Positions 1 to 8,600 of a stretch of DNA of 16,283 nucleotides are shown piece after piece. The notes below the pieces were generated by a model. That model saw nothing but the letters and a program-made list of their open reading frames with translations. It did no database searches and was not told the DNA's origin. The stretch is from Anaerolineaceae bacterium UBA4799 (GTDB lineage: Bacteria > Chloroflexota > Anaerolineae > Anaerolineales > Anaerolineaceae). The position numbers and the translations under genes were made by a program. The stretch covers positions 6,519 to 22,801 of the forward strand of contig DHGL01000015.1 of assembly GCA_002402725.1 (NCBI GenBank), read 5' to 3'. Numbering within the stretch: position 1 is the stretch's first letter; every line of letters begins with the position of its first letter.

Positions 1-426
1 GCGGTGAACACCGGCATCGGTTACGCGGTCTCCATTAACATCGTCAAGCGCGTGGTTCCGGTTCTGATCAGTGAAGGCGTATATAATTACCCGTTGATGG
101 GGATTTCAAGCACGTCCACTGAATTAACATTGGACATGTGGCGGCAGATCAGTGATACGGTTACTTCAGGCGTGTACGTGGTCAGCGTCACCCCGGGTGG
201 CCCGGCTGACCAGGCGGGTTTGGTCGGCGGAACCCAGGCCACTGACCTGCAGGGCTTTTATACTGGCGGGGATATTATCATCGCGGTGGACGGTTTGCCA
301 GTGAACATTTACGGTGATCTCATCAGTTATATCTTCAAGAACAAATCACCGGGAGACGTAATCAATTTGACCATCATCCGAGACGGTCAGGAAATGGAGG
401 TGCCGTTAACCCTGGGTTCGCGATAA
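1..426 (+). CDS. HtrA/DegP-type serine protease, C-terminal part with PDZ domain (5' truncated by window edge)
   Basis: The frame is open from base 1 and ends at TAA 424-426, giving about 141 residues of a longer protein. The first residues (NTGIGYAVSIN followed by VKRVVPVLI) match the end of the trypsin-like protease domain of HtrA/DegQ proteins, where a GIGFAVP-type strand precedes the linker to PDZ. The rest is a PDZ domain, with a GVYVVSVTPGGPADQAGL ligand-groove segment, a GGDIIIAVDGLPV strand and a closing PGDVINLTIIRDG strand. HtrA proteases degrade or refold damaged envelope proteins and are usually membrane-anchored or exported. The catalytic His-Asp-Ser and any signal segment lie upstream of the window, so activity cannot be judged. 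Only one PDZ domain follows. The family call is firm; the subtype is not. Confidence 0.9.
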   Translation, partial: AVNTGIGYAVSINIVKRVVPVLISEGVYNYPLMGISSTSTELTLDMWRQISDTVTSGVYVVSVTPGGPADQAGLVGGTQATDLQGFYTGGDIIIAVDGLPVNIYGDLISYIFKNKSPGDVINLTIIRDGQEMEVPLTLGSR

Positions 427-469
427 CAGCATAATGCTGGTCTATCTCACAACTTAAGAGGAGGTATCA

Positions 470-1219
470 ATGTTCACAGAGTCCAGTCTGCGAAAGATTA
501 AGGACTTTTCGGCCAACGATCCGGTCATCAGCCTGTATTTGAATACAGAACCAAACCGGGGCAACGCGGAAACACATCGGCTTCGACTGCGCAACATGAT
601 TAAAGATATTTCCCTCAAACAGGACGCAGAGGTGATTGAAAAATTCTTCAATTACACTTATGACTGGTCCGGCCGATCGGTGGCGGTTTTTTCGTGCGCA
701 CCGGCCGGCTTTTTTCATGCCATACCGCTGGCTGTGCCGGTAAGGGATTTCATCCAGATCGGGTCAAAAGCGGCGGTAGACCCGTTGGAAGATTTGCTGC
801 AGGATTACAGTAACCTGGGGGTGATACTGGTGGATAAGCAAGGCGCCAGGCTTTTCCATTTTCACCTGGGAGAATTAGTGGAGCAGCAGGGATTTTTGGG
901 TGAGCAGGTAAAGCAGGTTAAGGCAGGGGGAGCCTCTTCAGCGCACGGGCTGCGCGGCGGGGCACTGGATGGCGCACGAGCGATGCGCGAGACCATTGAC
1001 CGCAACCTGCGTGATGTAGCCGATACGGCAGCCAGGTTCTTTGAGAGCAAACGCGTGCGACGCATCATGCTCGGCGGCACTGATGAGAACATCTCGCGCT
1101 TTAAAAGTCACCTGCCAAAGTCCATGCAAAGCCTGATTGTAGGTAGTTTCGCGATGGGCATGACTGCCAGCAACGCCGAAGTGCTGCAGAAGGTGCTGGA
1201 ACAAGCGCTGGAAAAGTAA
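470..1219 (+). CDS. eRF1-like protein of the bacterial archaeo-eukaryotic release factor (baeRF) group
   Basis: 249 residues starting at ATG 470, preceded by a strong ribosome-binding site (GAGGAGG about 7 bases upstream). The layout resembles the baeRF/VLRF1-like proteins: an N-terminal domain with ISLYLNTEP, a middle alpha/beta domain (about 65-135, GVILVDKQGARLFHF), a Gly-rich loop (AGGASS at 152-157, LRGG at 161-164) and a helix with ETIDRNLRDVADTAARFF. The C-terminal Rossmann-like part has RRIMLGGTDENI and LPKSMQSLIVGSF. In eRF1 and Vms1-type factors the equivalent Gly-rich loop carries GGQ or a related peptidyl-tRNA hydrolysis motif; here the Gln is absent. A ribosome-associated or rescue role is inferred from the family only. 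It lies 43 bases after the HtrA-like gene, so co-transcription is possible. The family call comes from remembered sequence patterns and is moderately sure. Confidence 0.65.
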   Translation: MFTESSLRKIKDFSANDPVISLYLNTEPNRGNAETHRLRLRNMIKDISLKQDAEVIEKFFNYTYDWSGRSVAVFSCAPAGFFHAIPLAVPVRDFIQIGSKAAVDPLEDLLQDYSNLGVILVDKQGARLFHFHLGELVEQQGFLGEQVKQVKAGGASSAHGLRGGALDGARAMRETIDRNLRDVADTAARFFESKRVRRIMLGGTDENISRFKSHLPKSMQSLIVGSFAMGMTASNAEVLQKVLEQALEK

Positions 1220-1235
1220 GGGGAGATGTAAATAC

Positions 1236-1274
1236 ACAGCCGCGGTTCTCAATGTGAGCGCCGCGGCTGTTTTT
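1236..1274 (+). terminator. Rho-independent terminator after the baeRF-like gene
   Basis: A perfect 10-bp stem (ACAGCCGCGG at 1236-1245 pairing with CCGCGGCTGT at 1261-1270), a 15-base loop, and a T run at 1270-1274. It starts 16 bases after the stop of the plus-strand gene and lies between convergent genes. The minus-strand side has a weaker T-rich tail (TGTATTTAC), so it may act in both directions. Confidence 0.85.
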
Positions 1275-1287
1275 GTAACGAAAAGTT

Positions 1288-2079
1288 TCAGGGAAGATTG
1301 TCGACCAGCAACAGCAGGTTGGTATACAGCGTATCCAGAGCGGCGCGCGATTTCTGGAGGGTGATTTCATTAAGGTTAGTGACAGCTTCATCCACCCGGT
1401 CAGCGAACCCGGAAAGCGCTTCCACCTCCAACCCGGCTTCTTCCAATTCTGCCAGGTCGCTGCCGGCGAAGTTCAACGCCTGTCGCGCTGAATCGGTGTC
1501 GCGTTTTTCCAGCGCGGCGCGGGCGGAATTGATATTACCCAGTAGTTTGTAAGCCAGGCGCTTGATATTGGCGTTGGCAACTTCGGTCTGTTGTTCTTCG
1601 ATGGTCACCTGCGCGGTGGTCAATTCTTCCTGTGTATCCACCAGGCTGGCACGCGCGCTATCCAGCTCGCTCTGCACCTGTGATTTTTGAAGTTCGAGTT
1701 GGGAGACCTGGTCGTTCAGCGCGGCAATCTCCTGTTCAGCGCTGGCAGCCGCGGCAGCAGCTTCGTTTCTGGCTGGCTGGTAAACAGCGAAGAAAATTGT
1801 CGCCAGTCCGCCCAGGTAGAAGACCAGCGCCACAATCGCCCAGGGTAGGGCTTTGCCCCAAAAGCTCTTTTTCGGCGTGGGTGCGCGCAAGGGTTTGGTT
1901 TTTACTTCGGCTTTTACTTCCGATGCTGATGCAGCGGCCGGTTCATGCAAAGCTTCGACGACCGTTGCAGCGGTCGTCTCTTCAAAGGTCGTGGTTTCAT
2001 CTGTGGGGGTTTTTTCATCCGACAAAGGTTTTACTGCTTCAGGGTTTTCCTGGGGTTTGATTTCTTCTGATGGTTCCAT
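1288..2079 (-). CDS. Hypothetical membrane-anchored coiled-coil protein
   Basis: 263 residues from ATG at 2079, with AAAGGA about 8 bases upstream on the minus strand. Residues 1-70 are acidic, rich in Glu/Thr/Pro/Ala and likely disordered. Residues about 78-100 (PWAIVALVFYLGGLATIFFAV) form one transmembrane helix preceded by basic KK residues, which predicts a cytoplasmic N-terminus and an external C-terminus. Residues about 105-170 have the Ala/Glu/Gln/Leu heptad pattern of a long coiled coil, and 170-263 look helical (SARAALEKRDTDSARQAL, then DRVDEAVTNLNEI), like a TPR-like or helical-bundle tail. I do not recognise a named family; an envelope scaffold or spacer is only a guess. The gene is convergent with the baeRF-like gene and divergent from murJ. 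Confidence 0.8.
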   Translation of the reverse strand: MEPSEEIKPQENPEAVKPLSDEKTPTDETTTFEETTAATVVEALHEPAAASASEVKAEVKTKPLRAPTPKKSFWGKALPWAIVALVFYLGGLATIFFAVYQPARNEAAAAAASAEQEIAALNDQVSQLELQKSQVQSELDSARASLVDTQEELTTAQVTIEEQQTEVANANIKRLAYKLLGNINSARAALEKRDTDSARQALNFAGSDLAELEEAGLEVEALSGFADRVDEAVTNLNEITLQKSRAALDTLYTNLLLLVDNLP

Positions 2080-2120
2080 GGGTCGGTCCTTTCGATATAT
2101 ATTTGATCGTTTACAGCATT

Positions 2121-2126
2121 AGTATA
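2121..2126 (-). promoter_or_regulatory. Putative -10 box for the coiled-coil protein gene
   Basis: On the minus strand TATACT reads from 2126 to 2121, about 41 bases before the ATG at 2079. This would give a leader of about 35 bases containing the ribosome-binding site. No convincing -35 hexamer is visible 16-18 bases upstream, so the call rests on the -10 match and position. Confidence 0.4.
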
Positions 2127-2160
2127 ACACCCTGCCGCGCTTCATGTATTGCGCGTAATG

Positions 2161-2183
2161 CCGTGAGGTGATCCTCCTCACGG
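2161..2183. repeat. Inverted repeat between the divergent coiled-coil and murJ genes
   Basis: A perfect 8-bp inverted repeat, CCGTGAGG (2161-2168) with CCTCACGG (2176-2183) and a 7-base spacer. It can be lengthened by three pairs (ATG 2158-2160 with CAT 2186-2188) if two G bases bulge. No T run follows on either strand, so it is not a normal terminator. It sits 20 bases before the murJ -10 box, where an operator could be; function unknown. Confidence 0.6.
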
Positions 2184-2202
2184 GGCATGCGGGACATAGG
2201 GT

Positions 2203-2208
2203 TATAAT
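2203..2208 (+). promoter_or_regulatory. Putative -10 box of the murJ operon, overlapping the annotated start codon
   Basis: A perfect TATAAT lies at 2203-2208 and overlaps the ATG at 2207. If it is used, transcription would begin near 2214-2216, at the next in-frame ATG (2216), giving a leaderless message. There is no clear -35 hexamer and no strong ribosome-binding site for either ATG. See the separate finding. Confidence 0.4.
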
Positions 2209-3811
2209 GCGTTATATGGATGTCGCGACATTGCCGGGTAACACCGAGAACCGCCGTATCGCCCGCGACGCGGGCACGGTGATGCTCGCCATCCTGCTTG
2301 GTCAGGTATTCAGCCTGCTTTCCTCCATTCTGATCACTCGCGCCTTTGGCACGGGAATCCAAAACGAAGCCTTTAACGCCGCCAATCGCCTGCCAGACAT
2401 CCTTTACCAGTTGATTGCCGGCGGCGCACTGGCATCGGCATTCATTCCCACTTTCACTACGCTGCTCACTCGCGGCGAACGTTCAAAAGCCTGGCTGCTG
2501 GCATCTGCCATCGCCAACATCATCACCATCATTTTCATCGTGCTGGGGGTGGTCATCACCATCTTCGCGCCATGGGTGGTTCGATATATCCTGGTGCCTG
2601 GTTTTGCTGTAGACCCGGTCAAGTTCAAGCTCACCGTTGACCTGGTGCGCATTCAGATGCTCGCGCCGGTCATCTTCGGGTTGAGCGGGCTGGCGATGGG
2701 CATTCTCAACAGTCACCGCAGCTTTTTATGGCCGGCCCTGGCACCGATGATGTATTCCATTGGCAAGATCCTGGGTGTGCTGCTGCTGGCGCCTTCGCTG
2801 GGTGTGTATGGGCTGGCACTGGGGGTGGTTGGCGGGGCGCTGATGCACGGCTTGATCCAGTTGCCAGCACTGCTGAAGCTGCCAGAGCTGAAATACACGC
2901 CAACATTTGGCGCCAGGCTGCCGGATGTACGCGAGGTAGCGCGGTTGATGGGACCGCGTGTGTTAGGTGTAGCGTTTGTGCAGTTGAACTTCCTGGTGAA
3001 CACCCGGCTGGCGTCGCTGCAGCCGCTGGGCAGCGTGACCGCGCTGGCGGTGGGTTTTTCGCTGATGATGATCCCGGAGGCAGCCATCGCCCAGGCTATC
3101 GCCATCGCCGCACTGCCGGCCTTCTCAGCGCAGGCGGCAGCCGGAAAACTGGAGGAAATGCGCAGCTCGCTGGCGGTGCTTTTGCGCGCGCTGCTACTGC
3201 TAGCACTGCCCGCCTCGCTGGGGCTGATCCTTTTACGCGTGCCGCTGGTAACGATAATTTTTCAGCGCGGCCAGTTTGACGCGGCATCCACACAATTAGT
3301 GGCATGGGCTTTGTTGTGGTACGCCGCCGGGCTGGTGGGACACTCGGTGGTGGAAATTGTTTCGCGTGCTTTCTACGCGCTGCATGACACCAAAACACCC
3401 GTGGCTGTGGGCGTGGCGGCGATGAGCCTTAACGTGGGGTTAAGCATCGGGCTGAGCCGCTTGTTCAGCAACTGGGGTTGGATGCCGCATGGTGGACTGG
3501 CCCTGGCCAACTCGATTGCCACCTTTCTGGAAATGTGCGCGCTGCTGGTCTTTATGCGCCGGCGGCTATCTGGGTTGGAAGGAAAAAACGTGCTCAACGG
3601 GCTGTACAAAGCACTCGCCGCGACGGGTGTGATGGCGCTGGCACTGTGGGGCTGGATGCGCGTCACCATGGGATTATCCGCCTGGTTGGTCGCGCTGGGC
3701 GGCATGGTCGCGGGCGTACTGGTTTACGGAGTGATGCTGGCGATCTTACGCGTGCCTGAGCTGAAGATGGCATGCAATGGGATCAAAGGAAAGTTAACGA
3801 AAAGAACATAA
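2207..3811 (+). CDS. murJ: Lipid II flippase MurJ (MviN family)
   Basis: 534 residues counted from ATG 2207. The frame is open further upstream to a GTG at 2168 that falls inside an inverted repeat and lacks a ribosome-binding site; ATG 2216 is a serious alternative start. MurJ flips the lipid-linked peptidoglycan precursor (lipid II) across the cytoplasmic membrane. The N-terminal region has the family pattern: an Arg-rich start, GQVFSLLSSILITRAFGTG, then FNAANRLPDILYQLIAGGALASAFIP in which the conserved N-R-x-P-D and GGA-x-x-x-F-I-P residues are visible. Further MviN hallmarks are PVIFGLSGLAMGILNS and FQRGQFDA, the latter the typical R-G-x-F motif. Hydrophobic segments occur throughout, consistent with about 14 membrane helices. 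It is followed 10 bases later by the SagB-type gene, whose ribosome-binding site overlaps the murJ stop, so the two are probably co-transcribed. Confidence 0.95.
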   Translation: MRYMDVATLPGNTENRRIARDAGTVMLAILLGQVFSLLSSILITRAFGTGIQNEAFNAANRLPDILYQLIAGGALASAFIPTFTTLLTRGERSKAWLLASAIANIITIIFIVLGVVITIFAPWVVRYILVPGFAVDPVKFKLTVDLVRIQMLAPVIFGLSGLAMGILNSHRSFLWPALAPMMYSIGKILGVLLLAPSLGVYGLALGVVGGALMHGLIQLPALLKLPELKYTPTFGARLPDVREVARLMGPRVLGVAFVQLNFLVNTRLASLQPLGSVTALAVGFSLMMIPEAAIAQAIAIAALPAFSAQAAAGKLEEMRSSLAVLLRALLLLALPASLGLILLRVPLVTIIFQRGQFDAASTQLVAWALLWYAAGLVGHSVVEIVSRAFYALHDTKTPVAVGVAAMSLNVGLSIGLSRLFSNWGWMPHGGLALANSIATFLEMCALLVFMRRRLSGLEGKNVLNGLYKALAATGVMALALWGWMRVTMGLSAWLVALGGMVAGVLVYGVMLAILRVPELKMACNGIKGKLTKRT

Positions 3812-3821
3812 GGAGTTTCAG

Positions 3822-4580
3822 ATGAATAACAACAACGGTCACGAATTTATGGTGAAAACACGATACGCCAACATCAGCCCTTCGCCTCAGAACAGCGGAG
3901 TTGTGCCGCAGCCGCCGCTCGAGCTGCCGCTGCCGGAGGGAGCGGTGGTGATGCCGCTGCCGCGCCCGACTGACCTGGCGCTTGCACCCATGGACTTGAG
4001 AGCGGCAATCGAAGCACGCCGCACCATCCGGGCATACGCTGAAACACCCTTATCGTTGGAAGAAACCACGTACCTGCTGTGGGTGTCTCAGGGGGTAAAA
4101 CGTGTTTCCACTCGACCGTCCACCGCGCGCACGGTACCCTCCGCCGGTGCACGCCATGCTTTTGAAACCTACCTGCTGGTAAACCGCGTGGAGGGGTTAA
4201 CCCCCGGGTTGTACCGTTACGCAGCCATCGAACACGGGCTGCTGCAGCTTGAGGCGCCTGCCGATATCGCCGGGCGCGTCGCGCACGCCTGCCTCGACCA
4301 ATCGCAGGTTACCGAGAGCGCCGCTACTTTCATCTGGGTGGCAGTGGTGGAGCGCATGTTCTGGCGCTACGTGGAGCGTGGTTACCGTTACCTGCACCTC
4401 GATGCCGGGCACGTGTGCCAGAACCTGGCGTTAGGAGCGGAGCAGGTGGGCTGCGGCATCTGCCCCATCGCGGCGTTTGATGACGAGTTGCTCAACAGCA
4501 CGCTGGGGCTGGATGGGGAGGAGATGTTCGTGGTTTACCTGGCAACGCTGGGGAAAAAGATCATCAAGCGAGAATCATGA
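3822..4580 (+). CDS. SagB-type nitroreductase-fold oxidoreductase (FMN-dependent)
   Basis: 252 residues from ATG 3822, with AAGGAG at 3810-3815 overlapping the murJ stop, a strong reason for this start and for an operon. Family signs: a Pro-rich N-terminal tail (to about 50), then DLRAAIEARRTIRAYAETPLS (about 58-78), with the Arg-rich FMN-phosphate-contacting motif; YLLWVSQGVKR; TVPSAGARHAFETYLLV (about 104-120); LDAGHVCQNLALGAEQVG (about 193-210); and a C-terminal VVYLATLGK. SagB proteins were first known as dehydrogenases that oxidise azolines to azoles in peptide natural products. Many bacteria, however, have stand-alone SagB-like proteins of unknown substrate. No YcaO, leader peptide or E1-like gene is nearby, so a peptide-modifying role is not supported here; a general nitroreductase or redox role is equally possible. 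Confidence 0.85.
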   Translation: MNNNNGHEFMVKTRYANISPSPQNSGVVPQPPLELPLPEGAVVMPLPRPTDLALAPMDLRAAIEARRTIRAYAETPLSLEETTYLLWVSQGVKRVSTRPSTARTVPSAGARHAFETYLLVNRVEGLTPGLYRYAAIEHGLLQLEAPADIAGRVAHACLDQSQVTESAATFIWVAVVERMFWRYVERGYRYLHLDAGHVCQNLALGAEQVGCGICPIAAFDDELLNSTLGLDGEEMFVVYLATLGKKIIKRES

Positions 4581-4597
4581 GGGGTGAATTAATCAAA

Positions 4598-4636
4598 AGC
4601 GGGGAGGGTCAATGATCCTCCCTCGCTCTATTTATT
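4598..4636. terminator. Bidirectional intrinsic terminator between the SagB-type gene and pfkA
   Basis: AGCG (4598-4601) and GGGAGG (4602-4607) pair with CCTCCC (4617-4622) and CGCT (4624-4627), leaving one bulged T and a 9-base loop. The plus strand continues CTATTTATT; the minus strand continues GCTTTTGATT. It lies between the convergent stop codons at 4580 (plus) and 4649 (minus), and plausibly ends both operons. Confidence 0.8.
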
Positions 4637-4648
4637 GGCTGTTGTTTG

Positions 4649-5635
4649 TTATCTCGCCAGCATGCGCGCCATGTCGATGTAATCCTGGGCGATGACCTTC
4701 TTATTATTGATGACCTCGTCAATGGGAATGGGGATGATCTCGCGGCCTGAAAGCGCGGTCATCACCGCGCTCCTGCCTTCCAGCAGAAACTGCACAGCCT
4801 TAACGCCAAAGCGGGTGGCCAGCATGCGGTCAAAAGCGGTGGGTTTGCCGCCACGTTGCACGTGCCCTAAGATGGTAACGCGGGTCGTAAAACCGATGTC
4901 CATGGCGTCGATCATGGCGCTAAGTTCGCTGGTGGGTGGTTTAAAGCCCTCGGCAACTACCACGATGGCGTGGGTCTTGCCGCGGCGGTAGGCTTCTTCA
5001 ATGGCTTTGGCAACCTCTCTGGGGGGTGTTTTGATTTCGGGAATGAGCACCAGTTCAGCGCCGGTGATGATCCCCGCCTGCACCGCCAGGTAACCGGAGG
5101 CGCGCCCCATCGTTTCCACCAGGAAGGCGCGGTTGTGTGATGAGGCGGTATCGCGCAGCTTGTCGATGGCGTCCACGATGGTGTTGAGCGCTGTATCCAC
5201 ACCGATGCACATATCGGTGCCGTAAATATCATTATCAATGCTCGCTGGCACGCCGATGACCGGGATACCCTTCTGGGTCAGTTTCTGAGCGCCAGCCAGT
5301 GAACCGTCTCCGCCGGCGACAATGAGCGCATCCATTTCAGCGTTATTGATCTGGCGGATGGCCTCCCGCTGACCGCTGGCTTCGCGGAATTCTGTGCTGC
5401 GCGCGGTCTGCAATATCGTTCCACCGCGCTGCAGGATGCCGCCCACCTCACGAATGCCCAGCTCATGGAACTTCCCGTGAATGAGTCCTTCGTAACCGCC
5501 TTCAACACCCAGCACGATGATGTCGTTGGCGCAGGCGGTGCGCACCACAGCGCGGATGAAGGGATTCATCCCCGGAGCGTCGCCGCCAGAGGTCATTACA
5601 CCAATCTTCCTGATTTTTTTCACCAGGTCGCTCAT
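4649..5635 (-). CDS. pfkA: ATP-dependent 6-phosphofructokinase
   Basis: 328 residues from ATG at 5635 (MSDLVKKIRKIGV). Upstream in-frame codons read antisense to nothing recognisable and overlap the dnaE tail, and AGGA stands 5 bases before this ATG. The enzyme phosphorylates fructose 6-phosphate to fructose 1,6-bisphosphate, the committed step of glycolysis. Motifs: TSGGDAPGMN (15-24), GGDGS (108-112), IDNDIYGTD (133-141) with catalytic base D134, LRDTASSHNRAF (160-171), VETMGRASGYLA (173-184) and GHVQRGG (257-263). Gly at 111 (E. coli 104) favours ATP over pyrophosphate. The residue equivalent to E. coli G124, Lys in PPi enzymes, is Ala131. Length fits bacterial PfkA (about 320). It is 19 bases downstream of dnaE on the same strand and ends at a shared terminator, so it is very likely the second gene of a dnaE-pfkA operon. 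Confidence 0.95.
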   Translation of the reverse strand: MSDLVKKIRKIGVMTSGGDAPGMNPFIRAVVRTACANDIIVLGVEGGYEGLIHGKFHELGIREVGGILQRGGTILQTARSTEFREASGQREAIRQINNAEMDALIVAGGDGSLAGAQKLTQKGIPVIGVPASIDNDIYGTDMCIGVDTALNTIVDAIDKLRDTASSHNRAFLVETMGRASGYLAVQAGIITGAELVLIPEIKTPPREVAKAIEEAYRRGKTHAIVVVAEGFKPPTSELSAMIDAMDIGFTTRVTILGHVQRGGKPTAFDRMLATRFGVKAVQFLLEGRSAVMTALSGREIIPIPIDEVINNKKVIAQDYIDMARMLAR

Positions 5636-5654
5636 ATCAATCCTGTTGTCCTCT

Positions 5655-8600
5655 TTAGAGGTTTTCAACCTGAATGTTCTCTCTACCCACCAGTTCAGCC
5701 AGTTGCTCAACCAGTTCTTTAGAAGCGTTGGTGGTATCGTTCGGAAAATCCAGCAGGTGCCGGTACCCGTGCTCATACAACATAAAGCAGAAACGGTCCT
5801 GCCCCGGGAAGGAGTTCAACACACCGTGCACCAGACGGATACGGCGCACATCCCGTTCCTTTTCTCCGCTGGATTTGATGGTCACCGTCACCAACCTGAT
5901 CCCACCCGTCTCAGCCGTGCCGGTTAAAGTTATCAGCGGGGACATGATTACCGGTGGGCGGACAAAGCCGCGTGATGGTGTTTCACCGGTTACCTCATCG
6001 CCGCCGCGGGGTTCCCGTATTGTAGTGGCAGCGAGTACGGGTTGCGGTGAAAGTGGCGCGGGGATGTTTTCTGCCTCAGGTTCATCAACATGGTTTTCGA
6101 AAGCCGTGGCAGCGGGAGGCATGGATACCTGCCAGGTGGTTTCTTCGTCAGAAAGCGGGGGTTCTTCGTAACCGTTCACCTGGTCCACAAACCGCATGGT
6201 ATCGATATCCGTTTGCCAGGTCTCCTCAACGCCACGGTTTGAAGGGTTATCTGCAGGCATTTCGAAAGCCGGGATGTCTTCTTCACGCAGCGGTTTAATC
6301 ACATCCACCAGCACTTTAGCATCGGATTTCGCCAGATCCATCTTGCCCTCCACCAAGATGACGGATTCCATTTTGACGAGCGCGCCCATTCTTTCCCAGA
6401 CTCTGGGGAAGATGACCAGTTCGACCGCGCCTTGCAGGTCTTCAATGGTGGCAAAAGCCATCTGGTCTCCCTTCTTGGTCACCGTGGTGCGGATGTGCGT
6501 CACCATGCCGGCAACGATGACCTTTTGTTTATCACCAGCTTCAGCCAGATCCCTGGTAGAGTGCGTGGCTTGTTGACGGATGAGTGGCAGGTAGGGGGAA
6601 ATGGGGTGATCGGAAATATACATACCCAGCAATTCTTTTTCCCACTCCAACTGCATGCGGCGGTCGAGCAGAATACCGGCTGGCAGGTGTATCTCTTCCT
6701 CCAGACCGGCGGCGCTGCCAAATATGCTCATCTGTCCGCACTCCGCGGCGCGGAAATGGCTGTTGCTGACTGAAATGAGGTTATCCACCACATCCAGCAG
6801 CGCCCGGCGCGGACCGAAGCGGTCCAACGCGCCAACCTTGATCAGGCATTCCAGGCTGCGTTTGCCTACGCTATGCAGGTCCACCCGGCGCACAAAATCA
6901 TTAAGATCTTTGAAATCGCCGCTTTGCCTGGCCTGGAAGATCAGGTCAACCGGGGCGATACCGACATTTTTGACCGCGCCCAGCCCAAAGTGTATGGCTG
7001 ACCTGCCATCGGGGTAGTCTTCGATGCAAAAGTCCCACTCGCTGTTATTAATGTCAGGAGGCAGGATCTCGATGCCCATGGAGCGTGCATCGGCCACGTA
7101 AAACGCCACCTTGCTACTCTCATCCTTGGTAACGGAGAGCAGCGCAGTCATGTATTCCACCGGGTAATGCAGTTTGAGGTAAGCGGTTTCCACCGCGATA
7201 ACGCCGTAATCAGCGGCGTGACTTTTATTGAAACCGTAGCGGGCGAATCCCTCCCACCCGGTAAAGATCTGCCGCGCCTGGTCAGCGGAAATGTTGTTCT
7301 TTTGCGCGCCGGCGATGAATTTCTCGCGGTGCTCTTCAACAGCTTCCTTTATCTTCTTGGAGATGGCCTTACGCAGATTATCCGCTTCAGAAGCGGTATA
7401 ACCAGCCAGTTCCATCACCGCCATCATCAACTGTTCCTGGTACACCGGCAAGCCGTAGGTCTCTTTGAATATTCGTTCCATCACCGGGTGCTCGTAGGTG
7501 ACCTCTTCTTCACCGTGCATGCGGCTGAGGTAGTTGGGGATGATTTCCATGGGGCCGGGGCGGAAAAGCGCCACCATGGCGATGATATGCGCCAGGTTTT
7601 GAGGCTGCATCTGCATGATGTAACGGGTCATCCCAGTGCCTTCCAGCTGGAACAGGCCGGCGGTGTGTCCTTTACTGATGAACTCGAAAGTCTCGGGGTC
7701 GTCCAGGGGAATGTTGTGCAGGTCGAACTCGATATGATGGCGTTCTTTTATGAGGTCGCAGGCCTTGTGGATGATGGTGATGGTGGCGAGACCTAAAAAG
7801 TCCACCTTGAGCAGGCCGAGTTTGGTGATGATGTTCATTTCGAACTGGGTGACCGACTTGATAGGAGATTCTTCGGCGTTGCTGGTGGGCCGGTGCAGCG
7901 GCAGGTACTCCAGCAGCGGCACATCCGTGATGACCACACCGGCAGCGTGCGTACCGGCGTTACGGGCTACCCCTTCCATGCGGCTTGCGGTATCGATCAG
8001 GTCTTTAACATATCCACCCTCATTGTAAATAGTTTGAAACTCGGGGCTTTTTTCGATCGCTTTGGCAATGGTGACAGTCTCGTCAGGGATCATCGCCGGC
8101 ACCGCTTTTGATATGCGGTCCACTTCGGAAAGTGGCACATCCATCACACGGCCAACATCACGGATGGCAGCTCGGGCACCCAATGTGCCGAAGGTGATGA
8201 TCTGCGCCACCTTATCGCTGCCGTATTTTTCTGCGCAGTACTGCAAGATTTGGGCGCGCTTGTCGTCTTGAAAATCCAGATCGATATCCGGCATCTCGCT
8301 GCGGGACGGATTGAGAAAACGCTCAAACAGCAAAGCGTGTTTGAGGGGGTCAATGAGAGTGATGTTGAGCGAGTATGCCACGATCGAACCCGCGCCTGAT
8401 CCACGGGTGTTGTACCACACGTTATTTTCAGCAGCGTATCGGCATAAGTCCCACACGATGAGGAAATAAGCATCGAAACCCATCTCATGGATGATCTTGA
8501 GTTCGTATTCAAGGCGCTGCCTTACTTCGGGGTCATCACTGCGGCCAGGGTATTTAACCTTCAACCCGTCTTCACAGAGTTTTTTTAAATACGTCTGGGT

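Noticed and set aside
2728..3279. 183-codon plus-strand frame overlapping murJ
   Set aside because: Out-of-frame reading of murJ with Ala/Gly/Arg-rich composition and no recognisable domain.
5636..5776. 47-residue N-terminal extension of phosphofructokinase
   Set aside because: It overlaps the dnaE C-terminus in another frame and lacks similarity to PfkA; the ATG at 5635 gives the normal PfkA N-terminus and has a ribosome-binding site.
7167..7796. 209-codon plus-strand open frame opposite dnaE
   Set aside because: Lies wholly across conserved polymerase sequence; shows no motif. Treated as a shadow.
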